DNA of 64,000 nt from Limnohabitans sp. (GTDB taxonomy: Bacteria; Pseudomonadota; Gammaproteobacteria; Burkholderiales; Burkholderiaceae_C): positions 1-64,000 of the forward strand of contig JAOATL010000004.1 in assembly GCA_030158125.1 (NCBI GenBank), read 5' to 3'. This document shows, in pieces, positions 24,750 to 34,012 of the stretch; within the stretch, counting starts at the first letter, position 1; each line of letters starts with the position of its first letter. The position numbers and the translations under genes were made by a program. A model generated the notes under the pieces. That model worked only from the letters and a program-made list of their open reading frames with translations. It did not search any database and had not been told where the DNA came from.

Positions 24750-26378
24750 TCAGGACGCACTGGCTTTGAGCTGAAACTGATCGGCACTTGCAAGGTGCCA
24801 ATATTGTGCGAACAAGCCTTCATGTGCTTGCGCAGTGAGCAAGCTTCCCGCTGCAATCGATGGCATCAATTCTGAGAGGTTTTGCACCCGGTGTTCACTC
24901 ATTCGCTTCATGATGTGTTGCAGCTTGAGCTCATCAGGACGCAAAAGCCCCGTAGCCTGCAACATCTCCCTGACCGACTCCAAGGTTTGACGGTGAAAAT
25001 TACTCACACGATCGGCTTTGCTTGGCACCACCAGCGCAACTTGTCGATGAGGGTCCTGTGTGGTTACGCCGGTTGGACAATTGCCCGAGTGGCAAGTTTG
25101 GGCTTGAATGCAGCCCAAGGCGAACATGAAGCCACGCGCGCTGTTGCACCAGTCTGCGCCCAAGGCCAAAGTTCGAATCACATCAAAGCCGCTGATGATT
25201 TTGCCGCTGGCACCCAATCGAACGTGTTCTCGCAAGTTCAAGCCCACCAGGGTGTTGTGAACAAGGCGTAAACCTTCTACCAGGGGCATTCCGATGTGAT
25301 CCGTAAACTCCACAGGGGCTGCACCTGTGCCGCCCTCAGCGCCATCCACCACAATGAAGTCAGGATAAATTCCCGTTTGGTGCATGGCTTTTGCAATGCC
25401 GAACCATTCCCAGGGATGGCCAATGCACAGCTTCAATCCCACAGGCTTGCCACCACTCAAGTCTCGCAATGCTTGCACAAAATGCAGTAAGCCCATGGGC
25501 GAATCAAAACTTGTGTGCGCGGCAGGTGAAACGCAATCAACACCCACAGGCACCCCTCTGGCTTCGGCAATTTCTGGGGTCACCTTGGGACCAGGCAACA
25601 CGCCGCCATGGCCAGGTTTGGCACCTTGACTGAGTTTGATCTCAATCATTTTGACTTGCGGGGACAGTGCATTGTCTCTGAATCGATCTGGATTGAAAGT
25701 ACCGTCATCGTTGCGGCAGCCGAAATAACCAGATCCGATTTCCCAGATCAGATCACCACCGTGCTCACGGTGATAACGCGAGATGGAACCCTCACCTGTA
25801 TCGTGCGCAAAGCCACCCTTCTTTGCACCCAAGTTCAGGGCCATGATGGCATTGGCACTGAGTGCGCCAAAACTCATGGCAGAAACATTGAACAAACTGA
25901 TGTTGTAAGGATGCAAACACTGTGCCCCCCCCACTTGCACTCTGAAATCATGTGAAGCAATGACAGAGGGACTGATGGAATGTGTGAGCCACTCATAACC
26001 AGCCTCTTTCACGTTCATTTGCGTACCAAAGGGCCGCTTGTCTGACTCACCCTTGGCTCTGGCGTAAACCAAGGAACGTTGAGAACGTGAAAAAGGAACC
26101 GCTTCACCATCACCCTCAATGAAATATTGCCGCAGTTCAGGCCGAATGAACTCGAGCAAAAATCGGAAATGGCCCAAAATGGGATAGTTGCGCAGAATGG
26201 CGTGGCGCGTTTGCTGCAGGTCGTGCACACCGAGAGCCACCAGTCCCGTCAGCATCAGCACCCAAGCCAAACTGGCTTGGCCCACCACCCACTGCAACGC
26301 TGACAACACCCACAAAGCCACCACCGCAAAAAAAGCCAAATACCGAACAGGCACTCGCTGGTCAATCCAATTCAACAT
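24750..26378 (-). CDS. FMN-binding glutamate synthase family protein (membrane-anchored)
   Basis: Protein of 542 aa: two N-terminal hydrophobic segments (about residues 12-55), then a glutamate-synthase-type FMN/3Fe-4S TIM barrel. Recognisable parts are IEIKLSQGAKPGHGGVLPG, VVDGAEGGTGAAP, the LGASGKIISGFD strand and the Cys-rich ALGCIQAQTCHSGNCPTG. It lacks the glutaminase domain of true GltB, so it is not a complete glutamate synthase; the reaction of these stand-alone proteins is unknown. A GGAGAA site precedes the ATG at 26378. It follows the dpp-type operon on the same strand. Confidence 0.88.
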   Translation of the reverse strand: MLNWIDQRVPVRYLAFFAVVALWVLSALQWVVGQASLAWVLMLTGLVALGVHDLQQTRHAILRNYPILGHFRFLLEFIRPELRQYFIEGDGEAVPFSRSQRSLVYARAKGESDKRPFGTQMNVKEAGYEWLTHSISPSVIASHDFRVQVGGAQCLHPYNISLFNVSAMSFGALSANAIMALNLGAKKGGFAHDTGEGSISRYHREHGGDLIWEIGSGYFGCRNDDGTFNPDRFRDNALSPQVKMIEIKLSQGAKPGHGGVLPGPKVTPEIAEARGVPVGVDCVSPAAHTSFDSPMGLLHFVQALRDLSGGKPVGLKLCIGHPWEWFGIAKAMHQTGIYPDFIVVDGAEGGTGAAPVEFTDHIGMPLVEGLRLVHNTLVGLNLREHVRLGASGKIISGFDVIRTLALGADWCNSARGFMFALGCIQAQTCHSGNCPTGVTTQDPHRQVALVVPSKADRVSNFHRQTLESVREMLQATGLLRPDELKLQHIMKRMSEHRVQNLSELMPSIAAGSLLTAQAHEGLFAQYWHLASADQFQLKASAS

Positions 26379-26436
26379 CAATGTTCTCCGGGTGACAACA
26401 AGTGACTGCCGGTGCTTTATGTCAGCACCATGGAAA

Positions 26437-27435
26437 TCAATCGTTTAAGTGGCAAGCCGCTTGGTGAGACAAGCCTACCGTTTTCAATTGCGGCTCTTCT
26501 ACCTTGCAACGCTCAGTGGCTTTGGGGCACCGAGGATGAAAGTGGCAGCCTGTTGGCCTGTTAACAGGATTGGGCACATCACCCGTCAGCACAATGCGCT
26601 TTTTCTTGGCCGTGGGATCTGGAATAGGCACAGCAGAAAGCAAGGCTTCTGTGTAAGGGTGCTTGGGCTGTGTGTACAACTGACGCGAGGGCGCAATTTC
26701 AACGACACGTCCAAGGTACATTACTGCAACGCGGTTGCTGATGTGCTCAACCACGGAAAGATCATGCGCAATGAACAAATAAGTCAAGCCCATTTTGGCT
26801 TGCAAGTCTTCCAACAAGTTGATCACTTGGGCTTGAATGGACACATCCAAAGCAGAGACGGGCTCATCGCACACAATGAGTTTGGGAGACACGGCCAATG
26901 CACGGGCAATGCCAATTCGCTGGCGTTGACCACCCGAAAACTCATGTGGGAAACGCTTCATGTGGTCGGCATTCAAGCCCACCGTCTCAAGCAAGGACAC
27001 GATGCGCGCCCGGTACTCTTCAGGAGAGTGGGTTAACTTGTGAATGGTGAGCGCCTCGCCAATGATGGCTTCCACTGTCATGCGTGGATTCAAGGATGCA
27101 AAGGGGTCTTGGAAAATGATCTGCATGTCGCGTCGAACTTCACGCAAAGCATCCTTGCCCATGGTCGTGACGTTTTGACCATTGAACTGAACCTCACCAG
27201 AACTGGGCTCGATCAATCGCAAAATACAACGGCCAGTGGTTGATTTTCCGCAACCCGACTCCCCCACCATGCCCAGCGTTTCGCCAGCCTCAATGTGAAA
27301 ACTCACACCGTCAACCGCATGCACGCGATCGACCTCTCGACCCAAAATACCTCCCTTGATGGGAAAGTGTTTGGTCAGCCCTTTGACTTCAAGCAAAGGC
27401 GCGTTTGTGGATGGCAAGTGGGTGTGATCTGACAT
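26437..27435 (-). CDS. dppF: Peptide ABC transporter ATP-binding protein (DppF-like)
   Basis: Cytoplasmic ATPase of 332 aa powering the peptide importer encoded just upstream. Motifs: Walker [11 protein letters not shown]-loop [14 protein letters not shown], signature [15 protein letters not shown] and Walker [13 protein letters not shown]. The C-terminal oligopeptide/dipeptide extension has [16 protein letters not shown], whose cysteines can hold an iron-sulfur cluster in some Dpp/Opp systems. The ATG at 27435 follows the dppD stop. It is the last gene of the SBP-B-C-D-F operon. Confidence 0.93.
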   Translation of the reverse strand: MSDHTHLPSTNAPLLEVKGLTKHFPIKGGILGREVDRVHAVDGVSFHIEAGETLGMVGESGCGKSTTGRCILRLIEPSSGEVQFNGQNVTTMGKDALREVRRDMQIIFQDPFASLNPRMTVEAIIGEALTIHKLTHSPEEYRARIVSLLETVGLNADHMKRFPHEFSGGQRQRIGIARALAVSPKLIVCDEPVSALDVSIQAQVINLLEDLQAKMGLTYLFIAHDLSVVEHISNRVAVMYLGRVVEIAPSRQLYTQPKHPYTEALLSAVPIPDPTAKKKRIVLTGDVPNPVNRPTGCHFHPRCPKATERCKVEEPQLKTVGLSHQAACHLND

Positions 27436-27440
27436 GGAAT

Positions 27441-28418
27441 TTAAAGTGAGAAGTGGCAAGCCACTTTGTGTCCGGTTGCAATTTCACGCAACTCTGGCAT
27501 TTCGAGAGTGCATCGATCAGAAGCATGCTGACAGCGCGGCGCAAACCGACAACCTTTGGGTGGGTTGATCAACTTAGGCACCGAACCAGGGATGGCTTCC
27601 AAGCGCTGTTTGTGCGCGCTGTCAAAGTCGATTCTGGGTATGGAACGAATCAAGCCTTGTGTGTAGGGATGCGCAGGCGAGGCAAACAAACTTTCCACCG
27701 TGGCCTCTTCCACCACACGGCCGGCATACATCACCACAACACGTTGTGCCGTTTCAGCCACCACGCCCATGGCATGCGTGATCAGCATGATGGACATGCC
27801 CATTTGCGATTTGAGATCGTTCAGCAAGTCCAGAATTTGGGCTTGAATGGTGACATCCAACGCCGTGGTCGGTTCGTCAGCTATCAACAGTTTGGGTTTA
27901 CAGGCCAAGGCCATGGCAATCATCACCCGCTGACGCATGCCGCCAGAAAACTGATGGGGGTAGTCATTGACACGCTGCTCTGGCTTTGGAATATTGACCA
28001 GTCGCAGCATTTCGGTGGCTTGGACCATGGCTTGCTTGAGCGATAAACCTTCATGCAAACGCAATGACTCCGCAATTTGCTCACCCACACTCAACACTGG
28101 ATTGAGCGATGTCATGGGCTCCTGAAAAATCATGGCAATTTCTTTGGCACGCAGATTGCGCATGGTTTGCGCATCGGCTTGGACAAGGTCTTGTCCTTCA
28201 AACCAAATTTGACCATCGGCAATGCGACCCGGCGGCATGGCCAGCAGCTTCATGATGGTCATGGCCGTGACGCTCTTGCCACAACCAGACTCACCCACAA
28301 CGCCTAAAGTTTCACTGCGATCGATGTGAAAGTTGACACCATCTACCGCATGCAAAATGCCGTCATCCGTGTCAAAGTGCACTTTCAGGTCTTGAATTCT
28401 CAACAAAGGGTTGGACAT
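27441..28418 (-). CDS. dppD: Peptide ABC transporter ATP-binding protein (DppD-like)
   Basis: ATPase of 325 aa, partner of the DppF-like subunit. Walker [11 protein letters not shown] near residue 39, Q-loop [14 protein letters not shown], signature [15 protein letters not shown] and Walker [13 protein letters not shown] are intact. The C-terminal extension carries [16 protein letters not shown], the same Cys pattern as its partner. It starts 12 bases after the second permease gene. Confidence 0.94.
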   Translation of the reverse strand: MSNPLLRIQDLKVHFDTDDGILHAVDGVNFHIDRSETLGVVGESGCGKSVTAMTIMKLLAMPPGRIADGQIWFEGQDLVQADAQTMRNLRAKEIAMIFQEPMTSLNPVLSVGEQIAESLRLHEGLSLKQAMVQATEMLRLVNIPKPEQRVNDYPHQFSGGMRQRVMIAMALACKPKLLIADEPTTALDVTIQAQILDLLNDLKSQMGMSIMLITHAMGVVAETAQRVVVMYAGRVVEEATVESLFASPAHPYTQGLIRSIPRIDFDSAHKQRLEAIPGSVPKLINPPKGCRFAPRCQHASDRCTLEMPELREIATGHKVACHFSL

Positions 28419-28430
28419 TCAGGGACCTCT

Positions 28431-29369
28431 TTACAGCACACGGCGTGGATCATAGGCGTCGCGCAAACCGTCGCCTATGTAATTGATGGTCAGCACGGTG
28501 ATGAAAATCAACGCACCAGGGAAAAGCGCCCAATGGACTGCAACGTCCATGTGGTCTTTGGCATCGAACAAGATGCGGCCCCATGTTGGAATGTCGGGCG
28601 GAAATCCAAGGCCTAAAAATGACAAGGTAGATTCGGCAATGATGGCTGCAGCGACGTCAATGGTTGCCGCCACAATAACCGGACCCATGGCATTGGGCAA
28701 AATATGAACGGTGACTTGACGCCACGAGCTAGCCCCCAGCGCGCGAGCAGCTTCCACGAATTCTTTTTCACGCAATGTGAGGAACTGTGCGCGCACCAGA
28801 CGTGCCACAGGCATCCAACGCAGTCCACCAATGACAGCCACCACCAAAATGAACACGCCCGCTTCAGGGCCAATCCATTTTTTCAGGGTGTCGTTGAAAA
28901 GGTAAAAAATCAACAACAACAATGGCAATTGAGGCAAAGACAAAAACAAGTCTGTGACCCACATCAAAAAAACATCGACAGGACCCTTGGACATGCCGGC
29001 CACAGCGCCAATGACGACACCAAAACTGATGGCAATGACCATGGCGGCAAGGCCGACAGCCAAAGAAATACGGCCACCATACAACATGCGGGCCAATAGA
29101 TCTTGGCCCAAATCATCGGTGCCTAAAGGATGCGCCCAAGAAGGCCCCTGCATGCGCGCCGCAAAGTCAATTTCGTTGATGGGCACGCGCCAAAGCCACG
29201 GCCCCAGCACAACGGCCAACACGATGATGCCCAGAATGACTGTGCACAAAACGGCCAACTTGTGTCGTTTGAAACGTCGCCACGCTTCTTTGCCTGGCGA
29301 ATGAGATGACGCCTTGGACACAGAAGCCTTGGGGTCAGTTGAAGGAGATGCGAGGGTCGAGCCAGCCAT
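28431..29369 (-). CDS. dppC: Peptide ABC transporter permease (DppC-like)
   Basis: Inner-membrane permease of 312 aa. A soluble N-terminus leads into a first helix (LAVLCTVILGIIVLAVVL), then the segment HPLGTDDLGQDLLARMLYGG typical of DppC/OppC and a C-terminal membrane domain with the EAA loop (EFVEAARALGASSW). The ATG at 29369 is used; it overlaps the 3' end of dppB by 35 bases, and the longer in-frame start adds atypical residues. Confidence 0.93.
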   Translation of the reverse strand: MAGSTLASPSTDPKASVSKASSHSPGKEAWRRFKRHKLAVLCTVILGIIVLAVVLGPWLWRVPINEIDFAARMQGPSWAHPLGTDDLGQDLLARMLYGGRISLAVGLAAMVIAISFGVVIGAVAGMSKGPVDVFLMWVTDLFLSLPQLPLLLLIFYLFNDTLKKWIGPEAGVFILVVAVIGGLRWMPVARLVRAQFLTLREKEFVEAARALGASSWRQVTVHILPNAMGPVIVAATIDVAAAIIAESTLSFLGLGFPPDIPTWGRILFDAKDHMDVAVHWALFPGALIFITVLTINYIGDGLRDAYDPRRVL

Positions 29370-30294
29370 ACAAAATATCTGCCAAAAGATTACACGCAAT
29401 CACCAACGTGGAAAAAACAAAAGTAACAGCCATGACAACAGGGGTGTCATTGGCCAACATAGAGCTGATGATCAGAGAGCCAATACCGGGAATCCTGAAA
29501 ATCTGCTCGGTCACAATGGCGCCGCCAAAAATGGCGGGCATTTGAAGTGCCACCAAGGTCACCACAGGAATCAGGGCATTGCGCAAGACGTGCTTGGTAA
29601 TGACCACTTTTTCTGCCAAGCCCTTGGACCTGGCCGTGGTGACGTAATCAAGCCGGATGACATCCAGGACCGCCGAGCGGACGTATCGCGTCCAAGCACC
29701 TGCTTGAAACAATCCCAATACCGTCACCGGCATGATCATTTGCTTGAAGTGTTCCCAAAAGAAGCTGAATCCCGTTTCGGAGATGTCTGCACGGTACACA
29801 AACGGCAACCAATCCAAGTGGATACTGAAAAACAGAATCAACAAGATGCCCGTGAAAAAAGTGGGCAATGAAAAACCAATGAAGGCCAAAGTACTGGCCA
29901 CTTGGTCAAACACCGAGTAAGGCTTGGTGGCCGCATAAACACCGACCGGAATGGCAATGCACAAGGCCAACAGCTGCGACGAGCCAATTACCAGCAAGGT
30001 AACGGGAATGCGCTGCATGATGAGGGTTTCAACGTTGATGCGGCTGATGAACGAGTAGCCCCAGTCGCCTTGGACCATGGCAGTGAGCCAGTTCCAATAG
30101 CGAACTAAGAGCGGGTCGTTCAAGCCAAACTTTTCCCGCAAGGCCATGGCGACTTCGGGTGGAATATTGGGGTTGGATACCAACTCCGCAAAAGGATCAC
30201 CCGGTGCCATTGCCAAAACGGAAAACAACACCAAACTAATGCCCAGCAGACTGGGCACGGCGATCATCAATCGCCGCAGAATGTAACGAAACAT
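29335..30294 (-). CDS. dppB: Peptide ABC transporter permease (DppB-like)
   Basis: Inner-membrane permease of 319 aa with the family start MFRYILRRLMIAVPSLLGIS, the periplasmic loop ALREKFGLNDPLLVRYWNWL, and a membrane domain with the EAA-type loop DYVTTARSKGLAEK and the tail GWLDPRISFN. It lies 10 bases after the binding protein gene, in the usual order for dipeptide or oligopeptide importers. Confidence 0.95.
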   Translation of the reverse strand: MFRYILRRLMIAVPSLLGISLVLFSVLAMAPGDPFAELVSNPNIPPEVAMALREKFGLNDPLLVRYWNWLTAMVQGDWGYSFISRINVETLIMQRIPVTLLVIGSSQLLALCIAIPVGVYAATKPYSVFDQVASTLAFIGFSLPTFFTGILLILFFSIHLDWLPFVYRADISETGFSFFWEHFKQMIMPVTVLGLFQAGAWTRYVRSAVLDVIRLDYVTTARSKGLAEKVVITKHVLRNALIPVVTLVALQMPAIFGGAIVTEQIFRIPGIGSLIISSMLANDTPVVMAVTFVFSTLVIACNLLADILYGWLDPRISFN

Positions 30295-30304
30295 AAGGCC
30301 TTGA

Positions 30305-32095
30305 TCAGGTGGTTTTGTACCAGTCTTTCAACAACCACAGGTCGTTGTCCCAGCCTGACAGCGGTGCTACCAAGTTTTTCACAACGCCAGCTGTACGAGG
30401 ACGGTACACCAAGGGGATGATGGCAATGTCATTGACAGGCATGTCGTTCAACTTCACAAACATGTCGGCACGCTTGACGGGGTCCATTTCTGATTGGGCT
30501 GCCAAATAGATTTTGTCGTATTCGGGGTTGCTGTATCGGGTGGAGTTTCTGCCCAGCCATTTGTTGGCCTTGGTTGCGAATTGAGATGACAGATACTGAT
30601 TCATGAAAATTTCAGGGTCAGGCTGCGGCATGGTGGTTGTGAACATCTGCACGTCTGCAAAGAACTTGGTGTAAGTGTCTGGGTTTGCAGGGTCGGAGGA
30701 GAAGTAGACGGACGCCGGCACAGATTTCAATTCAAAGTCGATGCCTGCCTTTTGAGCGGCTTGCTTGATGATCTGTTGCGTTTTCTGACGTGGGCCATTG
30801 ATAGAGGTTGCAAACACGAGCTTGAGCTTTTTGCCACCTTTTTCACGGATGCCGTCAGACCCCTTTTTCCAGCCAGCGGCCTCGAGCACTTGGGCTGCTT
30901 TTTCCACATTGAATTCGAACTTTGTGTTTTTAGACACAAAGCGTTGTGGATTGTTGAGGAAGTTGGAAGTGGCAATGCCCGTGCGACCGTAAATGTACTT
31001 TTGCACACCTGCACGATCGACAACCAAGCTGATGGCCTGACGAACTGCAAAATCAGACAAGATGGGATGCTTGGATTTGGAGTGAGCGCGCTCGCCTTCA
31101 ATTTCCGTCCATGGGTCGGCCATGTTCAATTGAATGAATTCAATGTTGCCGCCCGGTGTGATGCGTGTCACGCCTTTGCCGCCTTGTTCAAGACGCAACA
31201 GCAATTCGTCTTCAACCTGCAAATTCCAAGCGTAGTCGTATTCGCCAGTCTGCAGAACTGCACGCGCAGCAGACACAGCGTCACCGCCACCCTTCATCTC
31301 GATGCTGTCAAAGTACGGACGATTGGCTTCGTGGTAATCGGTGTTGATGACACCGCGCAACATGTCTCCGGGTTTGAAGTCGGTGAACTTGTAAGGACCT
31401 GTGCCCACCGGTTTCAAGTTGGCGGGGGCATCACGCGACGTGCTGCCTTTGAAGGACTCAAAAATATGCTTGGGAATGATCATGCCAGCGGCGCTGACAA
31501 ATGGGTCTGCCCAGAAAGGCGATGCCTTTTGATACTCCACCTTGACGGTGTGGCTGTCCACCTTGGTCACTTTGACATCGGTGTAAGAGCCCTTGGTGTA
31601 GGCCGATGTTGCTGGATCTGCGGCATAGGCTGCTGTGAAGACAACGTCGTCGGCTGTGAACGGCTTGCCATCGTGCCACAACACATTTTTTTTCAACTTC
31701 CAGATGATGGTTTTACCATCTTTGGAAACGCCACCATTGGCAGAGGATGGCACTTCAGCTGCCAAAATGGGCACCATGTTGCCATCGTGGTCCCATGCGC
31801 CCAAGGGTTCGTAAAAAATACGTGAGCCTTCTTGGTCTTTGGTACCACTGGCGAAGTGCGGCTGCAGCAAAGTGGCACCTTGCCACCACAACAACTTCAA
31901 AGGACCGCCGCCGCCACGCTTTGTGGGCTTGTAAACGCCAGGCGCTTGCGCCTGTGCCAAACCGGAGGTCAAGAGCATTTGAGCGGCCATCGGCACCGTC
32001 AATCCAACACCCACCATTTGACGGATGAATTGCTTGCGGGTGACTGAGTTATCTCGTACCTGCTCGATCAGGCCGCGTACTTCACTTTCGTTCAT
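30305..32095 (-). CDS. Peptide ABC transporter substrate-binding protein (DppA/OppA family)
   Basis: Periplasmic binding protein of 596 aa, family SBP_bac_5. A long N-terminus (about 30 residues) precedes the hydrophobic signal (FIRQMVGVGLTVPMAAQM); the stretch SVTRKQFIRQ resembles a Tat motif with Lys in place of the second Arg, so Sec export is the safer reading. SBP_bac_5 features include KKNVLWHDGKPFTADDVVFT and PVGTGPYKFTDF. The ATG at 32095 has an AGGAGA site 5 bases upstream. It is the first gene of the importer operon and is divergent from an aspartoacylase-like gene. Confidence 0.92.
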   Translation of the reverse strand: MNESEVRGLIEQVRDNSVTRKQFIRQMVGVGLTVPMAAQMLLTSGLAQAQAPGVYKPTKRGGGGPLKLLWWQGATLLQPHFASGTKDQEGSRIFYEPLGAWDHDGNMVPILAAEVPSSANGGVSKDGKTIIWKLKKNVLWHDGKPFTADDVVFTAAYAADPATSAYTKGSYTDVKVTKVDSHTVKVEYQKASPFWADPFVSAAGMIIPKHIFESFKGSTSRDAPANLKPVGTGPYKFTDFKPGDMLRGVINTDYHEANRPYFDSIEMKGGGDAVSAARAVLQTGEYDYAWNLQVEDELLLRLEQGGKGVTRITPGGNIEFIQLNMADPWTEIEGERAHSKSKHPILSDFAVRQAISLVVDRAGVQKYIYGRTGIATSNFLNNPQRFVSKNTKFEFNVEKAAQVLEAAGWKKGSDGIREKGGKKLKLVFATSINGPRQKTQQIIKQAAQKAGIDFELKSVPASVYFSSDPANPDTYTKFFADVQMFTTTMPQPDPEIFMNQYLSSQFATKANKWLGRNSTRYSNPEYDKIYLAAQSEMDPVKRADMFVKLNDMPVNDIAIIPLVYRPRTAGVVKNLVAPLSGWDNDLWLLKDWYKTT

Positions 32096-32142
32096 CTTGA
32101 TCTCCTGAAAATAAAAAAAGAGTTGTTTCAAAAACAAATCGC

Positions 32143-32177
32143 ACCCTAACTCTAATCGATAAATTCGACATTAGGGT
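32143..32177. promoter_or_regulatory. Dyad in the divergent peptide importer / aspartoacylase-like promoter region
   Basis: Arms ACCCTAA (32143-32149) and TTAGGGT (32171-32177) enclose further nested symmetry: CTAAT/ATTAG and TCGA-TAAAT-TCGA. The element sits midway between two divergent starts (32095 and 32231). A dyad of this size in the only shared region suggests an operator controlling both the importer and the hydrolase. No regulator gene is adjacent. Confidence 0.4.
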
Positions 32178-32230
32178 TTTGCTTTAGACAGAAACGACAT
32201 AAACTAAATTCTTTCAAACAAAGGAATGTC

Positions 32231-33412
32231 ATGGCCATCAAAAAACGAAATGTCCTATTGCCCAGCATGACCCCCGGTACAAGCCGCACTGTTTCCGTGC
32301 TCAGTTTTGGTAAAACTGGTGCACGCCCGAAGGTGTACATGCAAGCCGCGATTCACGCCAACGAAATGCCGGGCACCATGGCCATTCACCATTTGATGCC
32401 CCTGTTGGCCGAGGCCGACAAAAAAGGCTTGATCAAAGGTGAGATCATTTTGGTGCCAACCGTCAATCCAATTGGGCAGTCACAGCTCATAGGCAATTCT
32501 CATGCCGGACGTTACAACCAACTTAGCAATGAAAACTTCAATCGCAATTGGATCGACGTGTCTGAAGGTGTGGCTGAAAAAGTTTGGAAAAAAATTGGCA
32601 CCGATGCACAAGCCAACGTGAAGATGATTCGCAAAGCCGCCCTTGAAACGTTGAATGCCATGAAGCCTGCCAATGAGTTGCAAACATTGCGCGTTGAAAT
32701 GCAAAAGCTCAGTACCGATGCCGACTATGTGCTGGACCTGCATTGCGACATTTACGCAGCACTGCATCTCTTCACTGCCAACAACGACTGGCTGAAAGGC
32801 CCCAAGGGACCGCTTGGCAATCAAGGGGCCATTCAAGCCTTGGCCGCCGACTTGGGCGCAGACGCCACCCTGTTCAACGACCCCTACCCCAGCACCCTCA
32901 CCTTCTCTGGTGTCAACAGTGCACTGTGGGCGCGCTTGCAAGACAAGTTTCCACACGCAGCCATTCCCCAAGCATGCATGTCTGTGACCGTAGAGATGCG
33001 CAGCCAGCACGATGTCAGTGACGCCCTGGGCAAATCAGATGCGCAAAATTTATACCGCTGGTTGGTTCGTCAAGGCGTGGTGGCAGGCAAAGCCGCACCT
33101 CTGAAGAAAATGAAAACAGCAGCAGCCCCAATCAGCGGCATGGATGTGGGCTACAGCACAGGCACAGGCTTCTTGGTGTTCCACGTCAAGCCAGGGGCGA
33201 AAATTAAAAAGGGACAAGCCATCTGTGACGTGATTGACCCCGCCAACCCCAATGGCCCTAAAGCCCGGACCACATACAAAAGCGCCACCGATGGTGTCTT
33301 ATTCTCACGTCGCCTCGACGGCTACTTGTCTTGGCCAGGACAAGTGATGTACCGCATCGCCGGCCCCAAGCCATTGGCACACCGCATTGGCATGTCGGGC
33401 TTGGACGACTGA
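32231..33412 (+). CDS. Succinylglutamate desuccinylase/aspartoacylase family metallohydrolase
   Basis: Zn-dependent hydrolase of 393 aa of the M14-like AstE/AspA family, which cleaves N-acyl amino acids. Zinc ligands are His42 and Glu45 in HANEMPG and His171 in LDLHCD. The region ANFNRNW-like (NFNRNWIDVS) contributes substrate Arg residues. The C-terminal beta-rich part (GFLVFHVKPGAKIKKGQ) is typical. An AAGGA site precedes the ATG. Its position opposite a peptide importer fits a role in processing an imported acylated amino acid or peptide. Confidence 0.88.
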   Translation: MAIKKRNVLLPSMTPGTSRTVSVLSFGKTGARPKVYMQAAIHANEMPGTMAIHHLMPLLAEADKKGLIKGEIILVPTVNPIGQSQLIGNSHAGRYNQLSNENFNRNWIDVSEGVAEKVWKKIGTDAQANVKMIRKAALETLNAMKPANELQTLRVEMQKLSTDADYVLDLHCDIYAALHLFTANNDWLKGPKGPLGNQGAIQALAADLGADATLFNDPYPSTLTFSGVNSALWARLQDKFPHAAIPQACMSVTVEMRSQHDVSDALGKSDAQNLYRWLVRQGVVAGKAAPLKKMKTAAAPISGMDVGYSTGTGFLVFHVKPGAKIKKGQAICDVIDPANPNGPKARTTYKSATDGVLFSRRLDGYLSWPGQVMYRIAGPKPLAHRIGMSGLDD

Positions 33413-33451
33413 TAACAGCTGACTTGTTGTCAGGTCAGCGATTGGCGAGGC

Positions 33452-33958
33452 TTAGATTTTCCCAAGGTAATCGGCCTTGCCCAACTCAACACCACTGGCG
33501 CGCAGCATGCTGTAAGTGGTGGTGGTGTGGAAATGCAAATTGGGCAAGCCATGGCCCAACAAATAGGACATGCCTTTGTAATGCGTTTCTTTGTCCCCGC
33601 GTTTCACCACAATGTCTTTGTCTTCCGTCCCGTCAATTTGCTCGGGCTTGAAAGTTTCTAAAAAGGCAATGGTCTTGGCAATGCGCGCTTGCAAATCTTT
33701 CAAGTCTTTTTCCGTATCTTCGTGCATCGGAATCTCAACACCAGCCAAACGTGCAACGAGTCCTTTGCTGACATCACATGCGATTTGCACCTGGCGGCTC
33801 AAAGGAAACATGTCTGGGTAAAGGCGCATTGAGGCAAAAATCACGGGGTCGATTTTCTTTGCCTCTGCATGGGCTTGGGCTTTGCCCAAGATATGCGACA
33901 AATTGGTCAGGCCATTGATCAAACGTGGCACGCTGGCTTTGTACATTGAAATGCTCAT
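33452..33958 (-). CDS. DUF1993 family protein
   Basis: Soluble protein of 168 aa with no signal peptide. It starts MSISMYKASVPRLINGLTNL and ends with LPNLHFHTTTTYSMLRASGV, where the His-x-His and downstream residues are a family signature; DUF1993 proteins have a DinB-like four-helix fold and unknown function. A GGAG site lies 5 bases before the ATG at 33958, supporting this start over one eight codons upstream. It converges with the aspartoacylase-like gene, 39 bases apart. Confidence 0.88.
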   Translation of the reverse strand: MSISMYKASVPRLINGLTNLSHILGKAQAHAEAKKIDPVIFASMRLYPDMFPLSRQVQIACDVSKGLVARLAGVEIPMHEDTEKDLKDLQARIAKTIAFLETFKPEQIDGTEDKDIVVKRGDKETHYKGMSYLLGHGLPNLHFHTTTTYSMLRASGVELGKADYLGKI

Positions 33959-34012
33959 AAATTCTCCGTCTTTTAAAATCAAAAGTTAACGCTCAGTGGC
34001 CAACATACGCCC

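Noticed and set aside
24750..26378. Glutamate synthase large subunit (gltB)
   Set aside because: The glutaminase and central domains are missing and membrane segments are present; it is a stand-alone FMN-barrel family member.
30752..31825. A 357-codon open frame antisense to the peptide-binding protein gene
   Set aside because: It mirrors the codon structure of the binding protein, is rich in Cys and His as shadow frames are, and has no recognisable domain.
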